This document shows, piece after piece, positions 35,561 to 46,867 of a DNA stretch of 64,000 nucleotides. A program made the position numbers and the translations under genes. The notes under the pieces are model-generated. The model was not told the DNA's origin. It saw only the letters and a list, made by a program, of their open reading frames with translations, and ran no database searches. Source of the stretch: Glossina fuscipes. Taxonomy: Eukaryota > Arthropoda > Insecta > Diptera > Glossinidae. The stretch spans positions 19,438,011-19,502,010 of the forward strand of contig NW_023998415.1 of the NCBI RefSeq assembly GCF_014805625.2, read 5' to 3'. Numbering within the stretch: position 1 is the first letter of the stretch; each line of letters opens with the position of its first letter.

Positions 35561-36823
35561 TTAAAATTCATTTGTATAAAAATCATGCAAACTTTGACTA
35601 ATCTTACTGCCTACGGGTCTCTGCAATTGACCAAATCTTATATTAGCTAAAAGTTGACGAGCATCCTGTAAACTTTTGCATGCCTTATAGGCTTCTACAA
35701 GAAAACGCGGCGTTGGATAAATTTTCGTAATGGCTAAAGATTTTTCTAGAGACAACGAATGCAATTGCAATAATTGCAATATGAATAGTTCTTTCACAGT
35801 CAACTGAGCATTACGCGCTGAATCTTCATTAAGGCTTTTAAATTTACGCAATGACACCTCAGCGTCGCTGGACTGGCTGACACGGGCCATATCAACGTTC
35901 GCACAACTTTTGAGAACTTTGTCTTTATAGATGCGTATCAATATTTGCGTTAAACCTTGTAGATAAGCGATTGAACGCGAGTGATTCTCAGTGTGCGCCA
36001 CAGAGAACCTATTGTGTATTAAAGTGTTTATTAAAGCTTGCTGTAAATTTTCTATAGGCAAGCCCAAATGTTCATTCTCGCCATAATCTTCTATAAGGTA
36101 TATCACATTTGGAATATCACATTGATTTAGGCGGTGTTTCTGTTCATGAAAACGACCATCTCTTATGCTTGATGATAAATCGTCCATACGTTTGCGTTCA
36201 ACTATATACGGTAGCACTAATTCGTTCCCTTCTTGGTCGCAAGCTATCCACAAAAAGTCGCCCACTGTTAAACGTCGAATTTCATAATCAACTTTTAAGC
36301 ATTCTAAATAGCTACGTGTTTGATCCAGTAATCGCTTATGTTTACCACTAGTTTCTTGAGTATCCACTATTAATTTTATACGAAATGTTCCCGGTTGCAT
36401 AATTACTTCTTTCGAGCGCCATTGTTTTTCTTCTAGAGCTTTTCGTTCCTTTTTCGTCAGTTTTGTTTGCTTATCTTTTTGGTTGCGTTTATTCTTTTTA
36501 ACCGATTCAACAACATTCTGGATTTCGTTTTGATACCTGCTATTGTTGGCTACGATCGCTTGAGCTTTATGCTGTTCTCTACGCATTTCATTATCAATTA
36601 ATTTGCATAAAGCAGGTCCAAAACCGCGCAAAATGCCACATTCACGACCCGAAGCTAATGGGAGTGGGTACATTTTCAAAGCGTTCAAAGCTTCTCGAAG
36701 TTTATATCTAGATTTGCTGTTACGTCTTTCTGCTTCTCGCAACCAATTCTCCAGCCAAGTTTCGAAAATTGCATTCGGGCGTTTTAACCTAATTTCCAAA
36801 CGTTGAACGCAAGACATTATCAT
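35561..36823 (-). CDS. mus81: Crossover junction endonuclease MUS81
   Basis: Intronless minus-strand gene of 420 residues. MUS81 is the catalytic subunit of the XPF-family structure-specific nuclease that, with its EME1/MMS4 partner, cuts branched DNA (3' flaps, nicked Holliday junctions) in the nucleus. Visible in order: N-terminal helix-hairpin-helix with FGPALCKLIDNEM (about 70-85), a basic linker with KKNKRNQKDKQTKLTKKERK, then the ERCC4 nuclease core with VGDFLWIA (about 186) and VERKRMDDLSSSIRDGRFHE (about 207), which supply the GDxnERKx3D active-site pattern, then a C-terminal HhH2 region (about 345-420). Two candidate starts lie two codons apart (36823 and 36817). It is shorter than the human protein (551 residues), as expected from reduced linkers. 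It is divergent to rogdi. Confidence 0.93.
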   Translation of the reverse strand: MIMSCVQRLEIRLKRPNAIFETWLENWLREAERRNSKSRYKLREALNALKMYPLPLASGRECGILRGFGPALCKLIDNEMRREQHKAQAIVANNSRYQNEIQNVVESVKKNKRNQKDKQTKLTKKERKALEEKQWRSKEVIMQPGTFRIKLIVDTQETSGKHKRLLDQTRSYLECLKVDYEIRRLTVGDFLWIACDQEGNELVLPYIVERKRMDDLSSSIRDGRFHEQKHRLNQCDIPNVIYLIEDYGENEHLGLPIENLQQALINTLIHNRFSVAHTENHSRSIAYLQGLTQILIRIYKDKVLKSCANVDMARVSQSSDAEVSLRKFKSLNEDSARNAQLTVKELFILQLLQLHSLSLEKSLAITKIYPTPRFLVEAYKACKSLQDARQLLANIRFGQLQRPVGSKISQSLHDFYTNEF

Positions 36824-37809
36824 TCAAATAAGTAAAATAAAAGTGAAAATTTCTTCTTTTTTTTTGCCTTTTGCCTTTAGATTGAACTGATTTTTCATAT
36901 ATCAAGAGCCAAATTGTTCATTCAATAAATCTGATAATTTCTTCATTTGTTCGTTAGGCATTAAAGATGCATTCATATATATTCCAAATACGAAAAAGTA
37001 AATTTTAAATTCTATAAACTATAAACACTGCCTCTGTAATTTTCCATTATTTATTTCAGAAGCGATGAAAAAATGCTCGAATTATTTATTATTTATCGAT
37101 TTAAATATTATCGATTTATCCTTTCTTTCGATGGCAAATCGATAAGCAATACGATAATTAAGCAAATGATGGAATTCACCATAGGATTATCCTTCGATGC
37201 TAATGTTTGCCTGTAACACTGTAGATCCTAGTTTATATATATGCGTTAAGGGTTCTTCGTGCGTTGGAATCGCTATGGGAGAAAATAATTTTGAGATGTT
37301 TGTGACGTAGAGACGCCATAGACTATACAGATAACGATATCGTTTTAAATATATCACGATCAAAATATCGATTAAAAATACAAAAAAATTTTCTATGGAA
37401 TTTATGATTTTAAAATTGAACATTTTTTACATTAGTACTATTCGTGGTCGCTCACAGTTCGATTCAATTAAGTTTGTTAAGTAAACAAGCTGACCTTTCT
37501 TTGCTGAAAACTCCATACGATGCAAGTGAACTAATTAACTTTATAAAAACTCTGTTGTTTCCAAAAAAAAAAAAAAAAATTATATGTAATTGTTCCGCGT
37601 TCACTAAAAACAAAAATTGCAGTTTTGTGTACAAAAAATTTCACTTTTCCACTTAAAGCTTATATACAAATCGTCATGGTCAGCGCCCCCTACCGCCTGT
37701 TCCAGAAATTATTTTAACAGCTGAAAATGACAATCAGAGCGATGACAACAACAGTAACAATTACAATACAAACACGAATCCTGGAACAAACACTAGCGAA
37801 TTGAATAAA
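36824..37809. promoter_or_regulatory. Divergent promoter region mus81 / rogdi with DRE-like sites
   Basis: TATCGAT occurs at 37094-37100 and 37109-37115 and ATCGATA at 37138-37144, with further partial forms (GATATCGTT near 37335, AAATATCGATT near 37364). TATCGATA is the DNA replication-related element bound by DREF, common in promoters of fly housekeeping and replication genes. Clustering within about 50 bp between two divergent genes suggests a regulatory function. The non-coding 5' leader of rogdi probably occupies 37680-37809. Confidence 0.5.
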
Positions 37810-39598
37810 ATGGATGCAGAGAAACAAGAAGCGAAAAATTTGGTAAATAATAATGTCTTTGCGGTTTATCTAATATTTATAATTAATTTCTTTTCATTTA
37901 TAGCAAATGGAGTTCGAATGGGTGCTCAAAGAAGAGGTGCATCAGCTATTAAAGAAATTGAAAGTTGTTTTAATAGTAAGTGAATGCGATTTATTCTTAA
38001 ATCGTTCATTATCTTATAAGATTACAAAGCTAAACGAAATTGTTTTAAATTCTAGGAATGTGCTCATCGATTTCCTGTACCTTTGTACGAAAATGAAGGT
38101 AAAAAGACTGAAAAATTTATACTTTCTGTATCTCCACCTGAACAATTAAAAGCCATTTTGACTCTAACCGGTGATACAATTACGCAGGCAGTACGTATAT
38201 AGTTTCTGTATTAATTAAATACACAGTGTTTCATGATTCCATTAGGATATTAGTTTTAAATTATCCAAGCCGCCATACCAGATACAACGTACTTCAATTA
38301 CGCAAGACTCGCCGTGGAAGTTGCAACAAGTGCAAGATGCTGCTAATCATTTACAACAGGCTATTAATCATATTGATGACGTTGATGATTCATATCATTT
38401 CAAGTAAGTCTGCATTTTGAGTCCATTCATATGAATTTAAGATTTTGTCGTTTTTTGTCTATTTTGTTTTGTTTTGCATAAGAAGAACATCAGACGAAGT
38501 TTTACACGTGATTGGTAATATATTGGAAGCTTTACAGCGAGGTCGTCTGAGCTTGATTATACCTAAAAAGAAACCCATTGATGAACTTATTAAAGGTCGT
38601 AACATGGTAAATGTGATTACCTTATTATTTTTTTAATTTAATTTTTTTTTTTTTTATTATTTTATTACATGTACCTTTTTTCAGAAATGTCTTGCGCCAA
38701 ATTTATCCGAAGACTTGGCCGTCAGTTTTTATTTACAGAGTCACAAGCTCATTATTGCTGTTTACCAATTGACTAACATACAAGGAACTATGCGTTTCGA
38801 TTCGTGTCAAGCTGAAGCGTCCGTTAATTGGCTTAACGAAGTGTTATTATTTTTAACTGCCGGTTTACAATTATGTCAACAATTAAAAGATAAAGTATGT
38901 ATATATATCATATATATATAATATATATATATATATAAAACACGTAGACAAACGGTGACAAGAATGATGTGAATGGGCGAAGATATTGGTTTTACCTTAA
39001 AAGTCAAATCATTGTCAACTATACATACGATAAGGCTTACCGAAAAGCTTTCTCGGGAGATATTGTATCCGCATGTTTCTATGTCCGTTTATCGTGAAAA
39101 AACCAAAAACTTGAACTTGGCGGCTTATTTAAGTTTCCAAATAAGAATCCTGGTCATGGTACGAATTTGTTGATAAAGCATTGCTTTTTTTTTTTTTTAT
39201 ATAAGGTGAGGGGGNNNNNNNNNNNNNNNNNNNNNNNNNNNNNNNNNNNNNNNNNNNNNNNNNNNNNNNNNNNNNNNNNNNNNNNNNNNNNNNNNNNNNN
39301 NNNNNNNNNNNNNNAGATTGTTATATGCTTTCGGCGTACAATATACAAATATCGAAATAACCGAATTGTTATGAATGAAGTTCAGTCAAATATATATAGA
39401 TTAAATATCGAAGCGTTAGAAATGACGACATTTAAATGTTGAAACGCGAAAGACATTTTGTTTCTTACTCCTACACTTGGACTGATTTTCAAATATAAAT
39501 AATTTGTAATTAATACTTTTCTTTTACAGATATCGGTCTTCTCACTTTATAAAGATTTTACAGTTGGTTCCCGCTCTTCTTCTGCTCTCTCCTACTGA
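37810..39598 (+). CDS. rogdi: Rogdi
   Basis: Seven coding exons (37810-37842, 37904-37975, 38056-38190, 38246-38403, 38486-38606, 38685-38894, 39530-39598) add to 265 residues. Rogdi is an alpha-helical protein implicated in V-ATPase assembly (with DMXL1/2) and, in flies, memory and sleep; human ROGDI mutations cause Kohlschutter-Tonz syndrome. Recognisable blocks: FEWVLKEEVHQLLKKL, ECAHRFPVP, SPWKLQQVQDAANHLQQAI, LAPNLSEDLAVSFYLQSHKL, and the conserved C-terminal LQLCQQLKDKISVFSLYKDF. I chose the start at 37810 because an in-frame stop precedes the reading frame and no other in-frame ATG lies upstream. The last intron carries the assembly gap. An AATAAA at 39664-39669 follows the stop by 66 bp. 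Confidence 0.92.
39215..39314. other. 100-base assembly gap
   Basis: A run of exactly 100 N inside the last intron of rogdi. A round 100 is a common placeholder for a gap of unknown length, so true spacing in this intron is uncertain. Poly-T (39184-39198) and AT repeats (38896-38938) nearby may explain the break. The flanking rogdi exons agree in phase, so the join is probably right. Confidence 0.97.
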
Positions 39599-40537
39599 CC
39601 CGAAAAGACCAGCTGCCCTCAGGAATTATACAAAATTAGGTTGTACGTGTGCTTAGAAAAGTAAATAAATCGGTACGAGTGTTTTCGGTGGTTTAGTTTT
39701 TTATACGTCAGTGTATTTTTTATTGGGAAAACGTTTTTTTCGTTTTTTAAATGTGTAATGAAGAAAAAAAAAAATTAAAAAAAATTAAATATGTATTATT
39801 ATATATTTATCAATTCTTTGAAAAGTAATTAGAAAAAAACAAGCTTAAAATGGTACTTAAAATATGTACAAAATTATTTAGTGTTAAATATCTGAAAACT
39901 TAAATAAGGTTACCACCAAGCTGCCTTAAACAAACCAAATAAATCATTGAGAAATCCAGATTTCTTTTATTAAAACTTTTACAAAACCTAAACAATGTTT
40001 ATAATGATATATACACATATTTTTATATAAGTATATTATATTTTTATACTTACCGCCGAAAACAAAAGGTTTACTAATTTTGTCATTTCACTTATAACAT
40101 TTACAAACTCGATAGATCGGTTTGTCTTTTGTCAATATTCTCTAAGTCTCAAAAATTCAGAAAGTTGATTGAAACTTTATCGCTACGTTTCCTGAATCAT
40201 CTTGTATTGTGAAACAATTTGGAAAACGAAAATCTTAATTAGAGATTAAAGGTTTATACGGTTTATACTGCGCTTCTGTATTATACATCTGAAGTTTGAT
40301 TCGAACATTAAATGTTCAGGTTAAAAATAATTTATTTCGGCCAAATCAAAATACATTTCTTAAAAAAGATTACTTGAGATGCCGGCCATTCAAAATTCGT
40401 CTTAACCTGAACATATATCACTTACTTAGTTTTAAACTCTTATTACACCATTTAAGTATAGTTGTAAAAGTTGTTGGTGAAATAATAATGTTGTTTAAAA
40501 AAACCCAAAATCGAATTGTGTCGAAACCGTTAATAAT

Positions 40538-40540
<3 letters not shown>

Positions 40541-40574
<34 letters not shown>
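40541..40574. repeat. (GA)n microsatellite
   Basis: About 17 GA dinucleotides. GA tracts can bind GAGA factor in flies, but no promoter is evident here. Confidence 0.95.
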
Positions 40575-40578
<4 letters not shown>

Positions 40579-40782
40579 TAAAAAACAAGTTGAAATAAAT
40601 GCCTTCGGTTTTATAAGCTGAAGGAAAAAGATCAAATGTATAGCAATTTAAGACAACATAGCGCTCTCTTCTAAGTTTCAGTTAAAGCTTTTGCCCATTA
40701 AGTTGTGCTGCATGTGTTAGACAACTTATAGACGTTAAGACAGTGGGGAGTTATCATTAGTTGGCAAGATTTTCAGCAGTGC

Positions 40783-40835
40783 TGTTATATAAAGCGCTTG
40801 AACTCCGAAGTGTGGCTTTGTGCAGTTAAACATAC
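40783..40835 (+). promoter_or_regulatory. Possible TATA-box core promoter
   Basis: TATATAAAG at about 40787 is followed roughly 35 bases later by TGCAGTT, close to the fly initiator TCAGTT. If real it would start a transcript with a long 5' leader or intron reaching the gene at 41935. There is no independent support. Confidence 0.3.
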
Positions 40836-41934
40836 TTTGTAAGTAAATAATTTCATGGTATAGAATAAAATGCGGAAGATAATAAAAATGTAATGTTTCA
40901 ATTATGCAATTATTATGTAAACCGGTTTCTTATTTAAGTCACATTCCGTTTCGCGAGAGTTCAATAATAAGTTCAATAACATTTGCTGACACTATTATCA
41001 GTTGTCTACTTTGGCTTTAGCACTACTGACCCTGACCGACATAGTCGAAATTCACTGTTTTGGGTAATAAAAGAAACTTGTTTTTTTGAAGAATTGTATA
41101 AAGTGTGTTTATGTATAAGAGTTGGATAAAGGAAATTTTACTAAATAAATTGTAATTTGATCCAAGACTCCTTGTTTTTCATAGATACGAATGTGCATTC
41201 GCACGATCTAATATTGAATTAAATTAGAAAACATACACAGTTGTAATCTTCCTGTTGAAAATGGGCAAATAGTGTGTCTCACTTTTATATGCTTCTTTTG
41301 AGGTTACATCGTAAGCTCTACTCTAGTCTTAAATTATATAATTTCATCATAGAATCACGTATGGAAAATTCAACTTCCGCCAAACAGTGAAAGGAAACGT
41401 TTAACTACCTGATTATTTCCCCCAAGTACCTTCTTAATGAGGTGCAAGACTTGAACAAATTTTTGTTTTTTCTTCAAGATTTGAATTCAGTCCCTTCAGT
41501 GACTTCATGCGGATCAACGGCGATTTGCTTAGTGATTTTTTGGGAAATGGTCATGTGTATACGATAGATTTATTTATTTGCCTAGTTCGGGATTTAAGTT
41601 TGCTTTAACACAAGTATACATACATACATACATACATTATATTCTATCCTTGTTCCAATCAAGATCGCATCATTAGATGTGCGAGCACATCTCAAATAGA
41701 TATTTGATTTTGATTTACCTTGCAGTTTCACTTTTAGCATCCTTTTTCTGCGATGCACTGATTGGCCAATGGCCGATCAAACGATGATATTAACGTCTTT
41801 AGGATATGGAGCATAAAAGTTATTACAATTTCTTTATTATTTTTTATATTAATTTTAAAAGCATTAAGTTTAAATAATCTTTTATCTCTTCACTTAGCTT
41901 AGCATTTCTTAACCTAAAGGCACTTTCTTTCACT

Positions 41935-43346
41935 ATGCTAACCGAAAATGAAGAAATCGTTTTAGTGACTGGTGGTAGCGGATTTATAGGTCAACACATT
42001 CTACATTTACTTTCATGCGACATGTTCAAGTTGGGTATTAAAGAGATACGATCAGTGGACTTGGAATCCTACAAGAATACAACAAATCGTAAATAATTGA
42101 TTTCATTATTAAATATCACATTATATCAAGAGTTAATGTACGCAATTTGCGATGTTTTCCAGCTGAAAGGGAATGTACGGTAGCGGTACGTTCGTTTATT
42201 GGTGATATAAGGAAGCCTGAAACGCTTTTAGATGCTTTTCGGGGAGTGGATACAGTTTTTCATTGTGCTGGCTTGATTAGCTTGCAGTATCCACCAAATT
42301 ATGCAGAACTGGATGGACATAATGTCGATGGTATGTAATTAATAAAATTGGTATTGGCAGATTGTTGACGAAATATTTTGAGATATTCAGGTACGCGAGC
42401 GGTGGTCGAGCTATGTGTGCAGCAAAATGTTAAGCGTTTGATTTATACAAGTTGCGCTTCGGTGTGCATGGTGCCGTTTAAGGGACATAGTACCTTTGCC
42501 ATGGTAATTAATCAAACTGAATCGAAGGCGACAACTCCAAAATATGATGCACAGAATCCTAATAATTTTGACGGACGTTTTCTAATAACCGGTTATTCAT
42601 CCTCCAAACTACGAGCGGAAACTATTGTTCTCAATTCGAATGGCGCCTTGCTTTATAATCAAAAAGGTTATTTGACTACGACGGCCATTAGGCCGCCCCT
42701 TACTTACGGTGAAGGCGATCAACATTTCTTACCCAAGATTTTAACATATTTACGGCAACGTGATTTTATGTATCCTAGAATAGCCGGAGCTGGTGGCAAA
42801 CAACAAATAGCTTATGCTGGTATATGTTTTTGTTTTATCTAAGCGAAAGGCAAAATAACGAGATTTTCTTTTTTTTTTCTCTTAATAGGTAACGTTGCTT
42901 GGGGTCATATATGCGCCTATAAAACTTTGAAAACTTCAGCCAAAAATATAGCTGGCTTGCCTGTATTCATTACGGATGATACGCCCATTAATGATATATC
43001 ACGTTTTATACAGAAAATCGGTTTGGCTAGTGGAAAATATACGGCACAACGAACCGCTTGGTATTTGCCACATTTTCTATTTTTCCTTATGGCGACTTTA
43101 ATTGAATTATTTATAAAATTCTTGACTCCGGTAAAGAAGATGAAACTTGAATACTCCTTGCGAGCTATTAGTTCTTTTACTGCATCAGTAATGATGTTCA
43201 ATCGTTTGCGAGCAGCTATACACATGGATTATGTACCTTTAGTTGAGGCGGACGTTGCTATAGAGAGAACTGCTAAATGGGTTTCCAAGTGGTTTGAAGA
43301 GAACCATTCTATAGAAACGAAGGAAACCCTTAAGAAACATTGCTGA
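41935..43346 (+). CDS. 3-beta-hydroxysteroid dehydrogenase/isomerase-like oxidoreductase (CG7724-like)
   Basis: Four exons (41935-42088, 42163-42330, 42391-42819, 42889-43346) give 402 residues. It belongs to the extended short-chain dehydrogenase family, subgroup 3-beta-HSD. Rossmann NAD(P)-binding motif TGGSGFIG is at residues 11-18, DTVFHCAG follows, and the catalytic YSSSK lies near residue 175. AIRPPLTYGEGD and GNVAWGHICAY are typical of this subgroup. A hydrophobic segment WYLPHFLFFLMATLIELFI (about 307-325) indicates membrane attachment, as in ER-bound homologues. The real substrate in flies is unknown; sterol or lipid alcohols are an inference from the family. Start: first ATG in frame, ten codons before the Rossmann motif. 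Confidence 0.9.
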
Positions 43347-44884
43347 TGATAAAAAATTTCCACAAAATTAATAATATTAAAAATAAAAAAAAAAACTGTT
43401 TCTGGTGTTAGTCTATAAAAAAAAAAAAACAAAAAAATGCAAAGTCATTCCCTTCCTAACTACTCCGGCCTTTTTCTCGTTATTCTCTTTTTAAATATGC
43501 ATGCAAATGTTTTTTTAATAAATACCTACGCATGTCATCCAGACTAAGAATCAAACATAACATAATCGTATACAAAGAATTAAGAAAATTATATTCGCCT
43601 ACGACCGAATCTTTTATACACACACATCACACACACATATTTTGCAAAAGATTAGGAAAGGAGAAAACCAAATTTCCATACTCTATACATATGACCTCTG
43701 CAAATGCGTCTATCGACAGAAATGTGAAGAAAGAGCTAATCCACCACGTCGTGACGTCAATTTTTTGCTTTCAATTAAGTTCAAAGTTTCGTTTATTTGG
43801 TATTCAATTGTATACTGCTAAGGAAAAGCGAAGCCTTCACGTTGTGGAGTTCACCATCTTTGTTTTAGAATAAACACATTTTTGGACATGTAATACGTGT
43901 TCATGTGCACAATACTCAGAATAATTTTCAATATTCTGTGTTGGTTATCTTATGGGTAATAATCAGAAAGTGGAAGTTTTGTGTGTCCGTGACCGATTTT
44001 TGCCATTTTGATGCAGGTGCAGTAGGACCGTCCACAAAAAACAAAACATTGCATCTGTTGCGGTTAATAAGCAACGAGCAAAAATTTCATTTTTTTTATT
44101 TTTGAAAACAGAGGCGTCTTCAGATTATGTATTACTATGGGTGCTCACAGGTTTTGTTGAACGGCGTGCCGTGGGTCTTGTAGGCGGTTTGTTTTAATCG
44201 GTTGGGGACATTTTAAAATTTTTCTCCAAATTTGTACGCCATGTCTTTATTTTTGCGAGCGAGAGAATGCTTATCACCGACGCTATATAGTTGAAGAAAC
44301 AGACAAATGGAAAGTAGGAATGGCGGGCATGCTTAGATGCGTTCCGATTTTGAAAATGGCCAAAAGAAGTTTGCTTCTGCGCGCGATATTAATTAAATTT
44401 TGATATACTATAATATTGGGTAGGCGCGTTCAGTTGTTGAACCAAAAATAGGCCGAGTTGGTCCAAATTTGGTACAATTAATTTTTTTATGTTAAGTTAC
44501 TATTATGACATAATTTTCATCAAGAAGCATTGAAATTTATATCTTTTTATCGTATGAACTTCAGTTTTCGTTATATGAGAGGGAGTCCAAAAATTGCCCC
44601 AGCCCAAAGTCCAAAGTTTTAATACCAATTTAGAATGCCGATATACTATTACTTAGGCACTTTTGCCTAGAAATTTTGAAAATTACTATTTTTTCCCATA
44701 TAACGAGTTTTCTTTGGGTCAGAACACGTCACTGTACCGAATTTCATCCAAATATCTGAAGAATTGCGATCGGTAGCTTGAACACAAAAAAGGTGGGTTT
44801 ATTTTAAGCCCTTCTGCGTGTTGCATACGTCTACATACATCTACTTAAAAAAGTAGAATTTTCAATATTTGACGGTGAAAATAA
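43347..44884. other. Intergenic with dispersed-repeat remnants
   Basis: No supported gene. AATAAA-type signals near 43379 and 43517 may end the upstream transcript. The stretch 44690-44830 carries GAATTTCATCCAAATATCTG and GCGATCGGTAGCTTGAAC phrases shared with the segment at 13.4 kb, suggesting an old dispersed repeat. The 113-codon frame at 43532-43873 has no recognisable feature. Confidence 0.45.
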
Positions 44885-45836
44885 TAGGTTGGAGGGAAAG
44901 TTCTGCCGTATTTTATTTATGTACTTTGCTTTAACACAAACGCAAGAAATTTAATGTGATCTCCAACAGTTGTGTGACGAATGCCTAACTCTTCTCGACT
45001 TTTTAAATGTGTGTGTTATTTTCCAACATCGATCGCAAAACATCATTATCGATCACTTCCTTGGAGGCTCAGATCCCCGGAACGAAATTTGCTAAACCAT
45101 CTTTGACAAGAACGAACATTTACAAAATCTTTTCCAAATACCGCACATAAATTTTTACATGCAACCGATACGTTCCTTCTTTTTTGGAATTCATACAAAA
45201 TCCAGTGTCATAAATGCACTTTATCTACCGACATGTTTTTCACTTTAAATATCACAAGTAAATGATGAACGGTAAAAAAAGATTCCTTTCATACTGTTAA
45301 AGAAATCCCAAATTCTGTTCATTCCAGCGAAGTAGTAAAATCCCTAAAGAAGAAAAAACTAAATGCATATTCGTAGCGCGTCATGCAGCTGCCGGCCGAG
45401 GAAAACGAGCGCCAGAAAACCGAGTTAACGAATTAAAAATGAAACTACAAAAATTCAGTACTAGTAATATGATGGTAAAAACGTATATAAATAGAATATT
45501 TGTGGAAGGGAGAGTTAGTAGAAAAAGAATTAAAGAGTTAAGCAGTCGAAAGTATTGCGAAAAATAAATTGTGAATAATCCTACATTTAAAGAAATATAA
45601 TTGTAAATAAAAGAACTTTGAAGTGTATTTCCCTTGACCAAAATATCCACGATCTAGTGGTACGAATCGTCTAATAGAAAACTGGAAATTTGTAACAATA
45701 CTATACAGCAGCTAAAAAAACAAAAAAAAAAAAAAAAAAACAAGATCCGAATGACTCACTAGCCAGATGTCTGTTTTTATTTACAAGAAAACTTACCTGC
45801 CTATTTAAAATACGACAGAACTTTGCCTTCAACCTA
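44885..45836 (-). mobile_element. Mariner remnant, minus strand, interrupted by a solo LTR
   Basis: Inverted repeats about 30 bp long at 44885-44914 (TAGGTTGGAGGGAAAGTTCT...) and 45807-45836 (reverse complement TAGGTTGAAGGCAAAGTTCT...) differ at only a few positions, and TA lies at the outer edge of each. The minus strand between 45235 and 44940 reads as the N-terminal part of a mariner transposase: a start-like MSVDKVHL, then an HTH-like region with KSREELGIRHTTVGDHIKFL. Stops and frame breaks are present, and the C-terminal catalytic two-thirds is missing, so it is dead. Without the inserted LTR the element is about 545 bp. Confidence 0.88.
45295..45697. mobile_element. Solo LTR of a retrotransposon (BEL/Pao- or Gypsy-type)
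   Basis: A 403-bp block begins TGTTA and ends TAACA, the short inverted ends expected of an LTR, and is flanked by ATAC on both sides (45291-45294 and 45698-45701), a 4-bp target-site duplication. A TATA-like TATATAAATA sits near 45485 and an AATAAA near 45607. No primer-binding site or coding region adjoins it, so it is a solo LTR left by recombination. It interrupts the mariner remnant. Superfamily is inferred from the ends and TSD size only. Confidence 0.75.
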
Positions 45837-46867
45837 ATAGGTTCACAATAGTTCGCAAATTAACAAACGAATCAACACTAGCGAATTTGGGCCATGTAGG
45901 CGTATATTTTGGATACCAGGTGGATGGGGGGATTCTCAGGAAATGTAATTTCCTGTAATAGGGCAATTGTTAACATTTTATGATGAAAATTTACTCCAAT
46001 TGTTAGGTGGACCAAATTTGAATCACATGAGTCTATTTCTTCAACCCCACTCAATATATAATTTTTTATGAGTAGAAAGACTTTCATAGAAGATTTAGTT
46101 TCTATTATATTATGATGAAAATTAGTCTGCAGCAGCATTTTGGCAAAATAATTAAGAGTCGGGAATTTGGATCAGATAGGGATATATTTTAGACCCGAAT
46201 AAATATAGAGGCTGTCATGAAAAGCAAGCCTTTACATGGAGTGAGTGTCTAATTTCTAGTCTTTTATGATGGAAAATGAAAAATAATAAGATTTTTAGGA
46301 AACAAACTTATTTTGCAAAATCTGGATCACGTCGTGTTACGTTTTGGGCATCCTCCAATATGCGGGATTTTACGAAAAGTATGCGTTTGCATGAAAATAA
46401 TTCAAAATTTTTGTGTAAAGTATCTAATTGCCCGGCCTGCCCGACCATAATATGCTTACTTGTTATCGCATATGAAGCTTAATGTTTGACAGCGTTATAC
46501 TTTTGCAGTTGTTATCATGCGGCCCGTTTTTTTCCGATTCTTGATTCAACTTGTTTTTTATAGAAGATTTTATTCTGCCTCCTTTCCCACATTATCATTG
46601 TCAATAATGACATCTCCTTATTATTTCTGCCCGTATATCTTAGTTGTAATATTCTCAAATTTCGCTAAACTTACTTCTTCATTAGATCTTCTTCCGTTTT
46701 CTCCACTTTTTGGATTTTTTCTTTACGCTTCACTATGGATAGAAAAGAGGACGTTCCCTTTTATATTATAGGTGGTTCAGAACAGTTCAGCATTTTCGGA
46801 TACGAGCTTTGCAGCGCTATATATATTTCTCTGAAGTTTGTAACGAAAACTAAGGATTTCTTTTTTT
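45837..46867. other. Intergenic, no gene seen
   Basis: AT-rich, with several degenerate 60-90-codon frames and no recognisable domain. It may include other decayed repeats. Confidence 0.45.

Larger units (their letters stand above)
39599..41934. other. Intergenic between rogdi and the 3-beta-HSD-like gene
   Basis: No coding region is seen. It contains the rogdi 3' UTR, a (GA)n tract at 40541-40574 and a (CATA)n microsatellite at about 41616-41636. The 100-codon frame at 40296-40598 runs into the GA repeat and is judged spurious. The sequence TGTTATATAAAGCG near 40785 followed by TGTGCAGTTAAAC about 40 bases later looks like a TATA box plus initiator and could be an upstream start site of the next gene. 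Confidence 0.5.

Noticed and set aside
43532..43873. 113-codon plus-strand frame
   Set aside because: There is no signal peptide, domain or splice context, and it is in AT-rich spacer after a probable poly(A) site. Kept as unknown rather than called.
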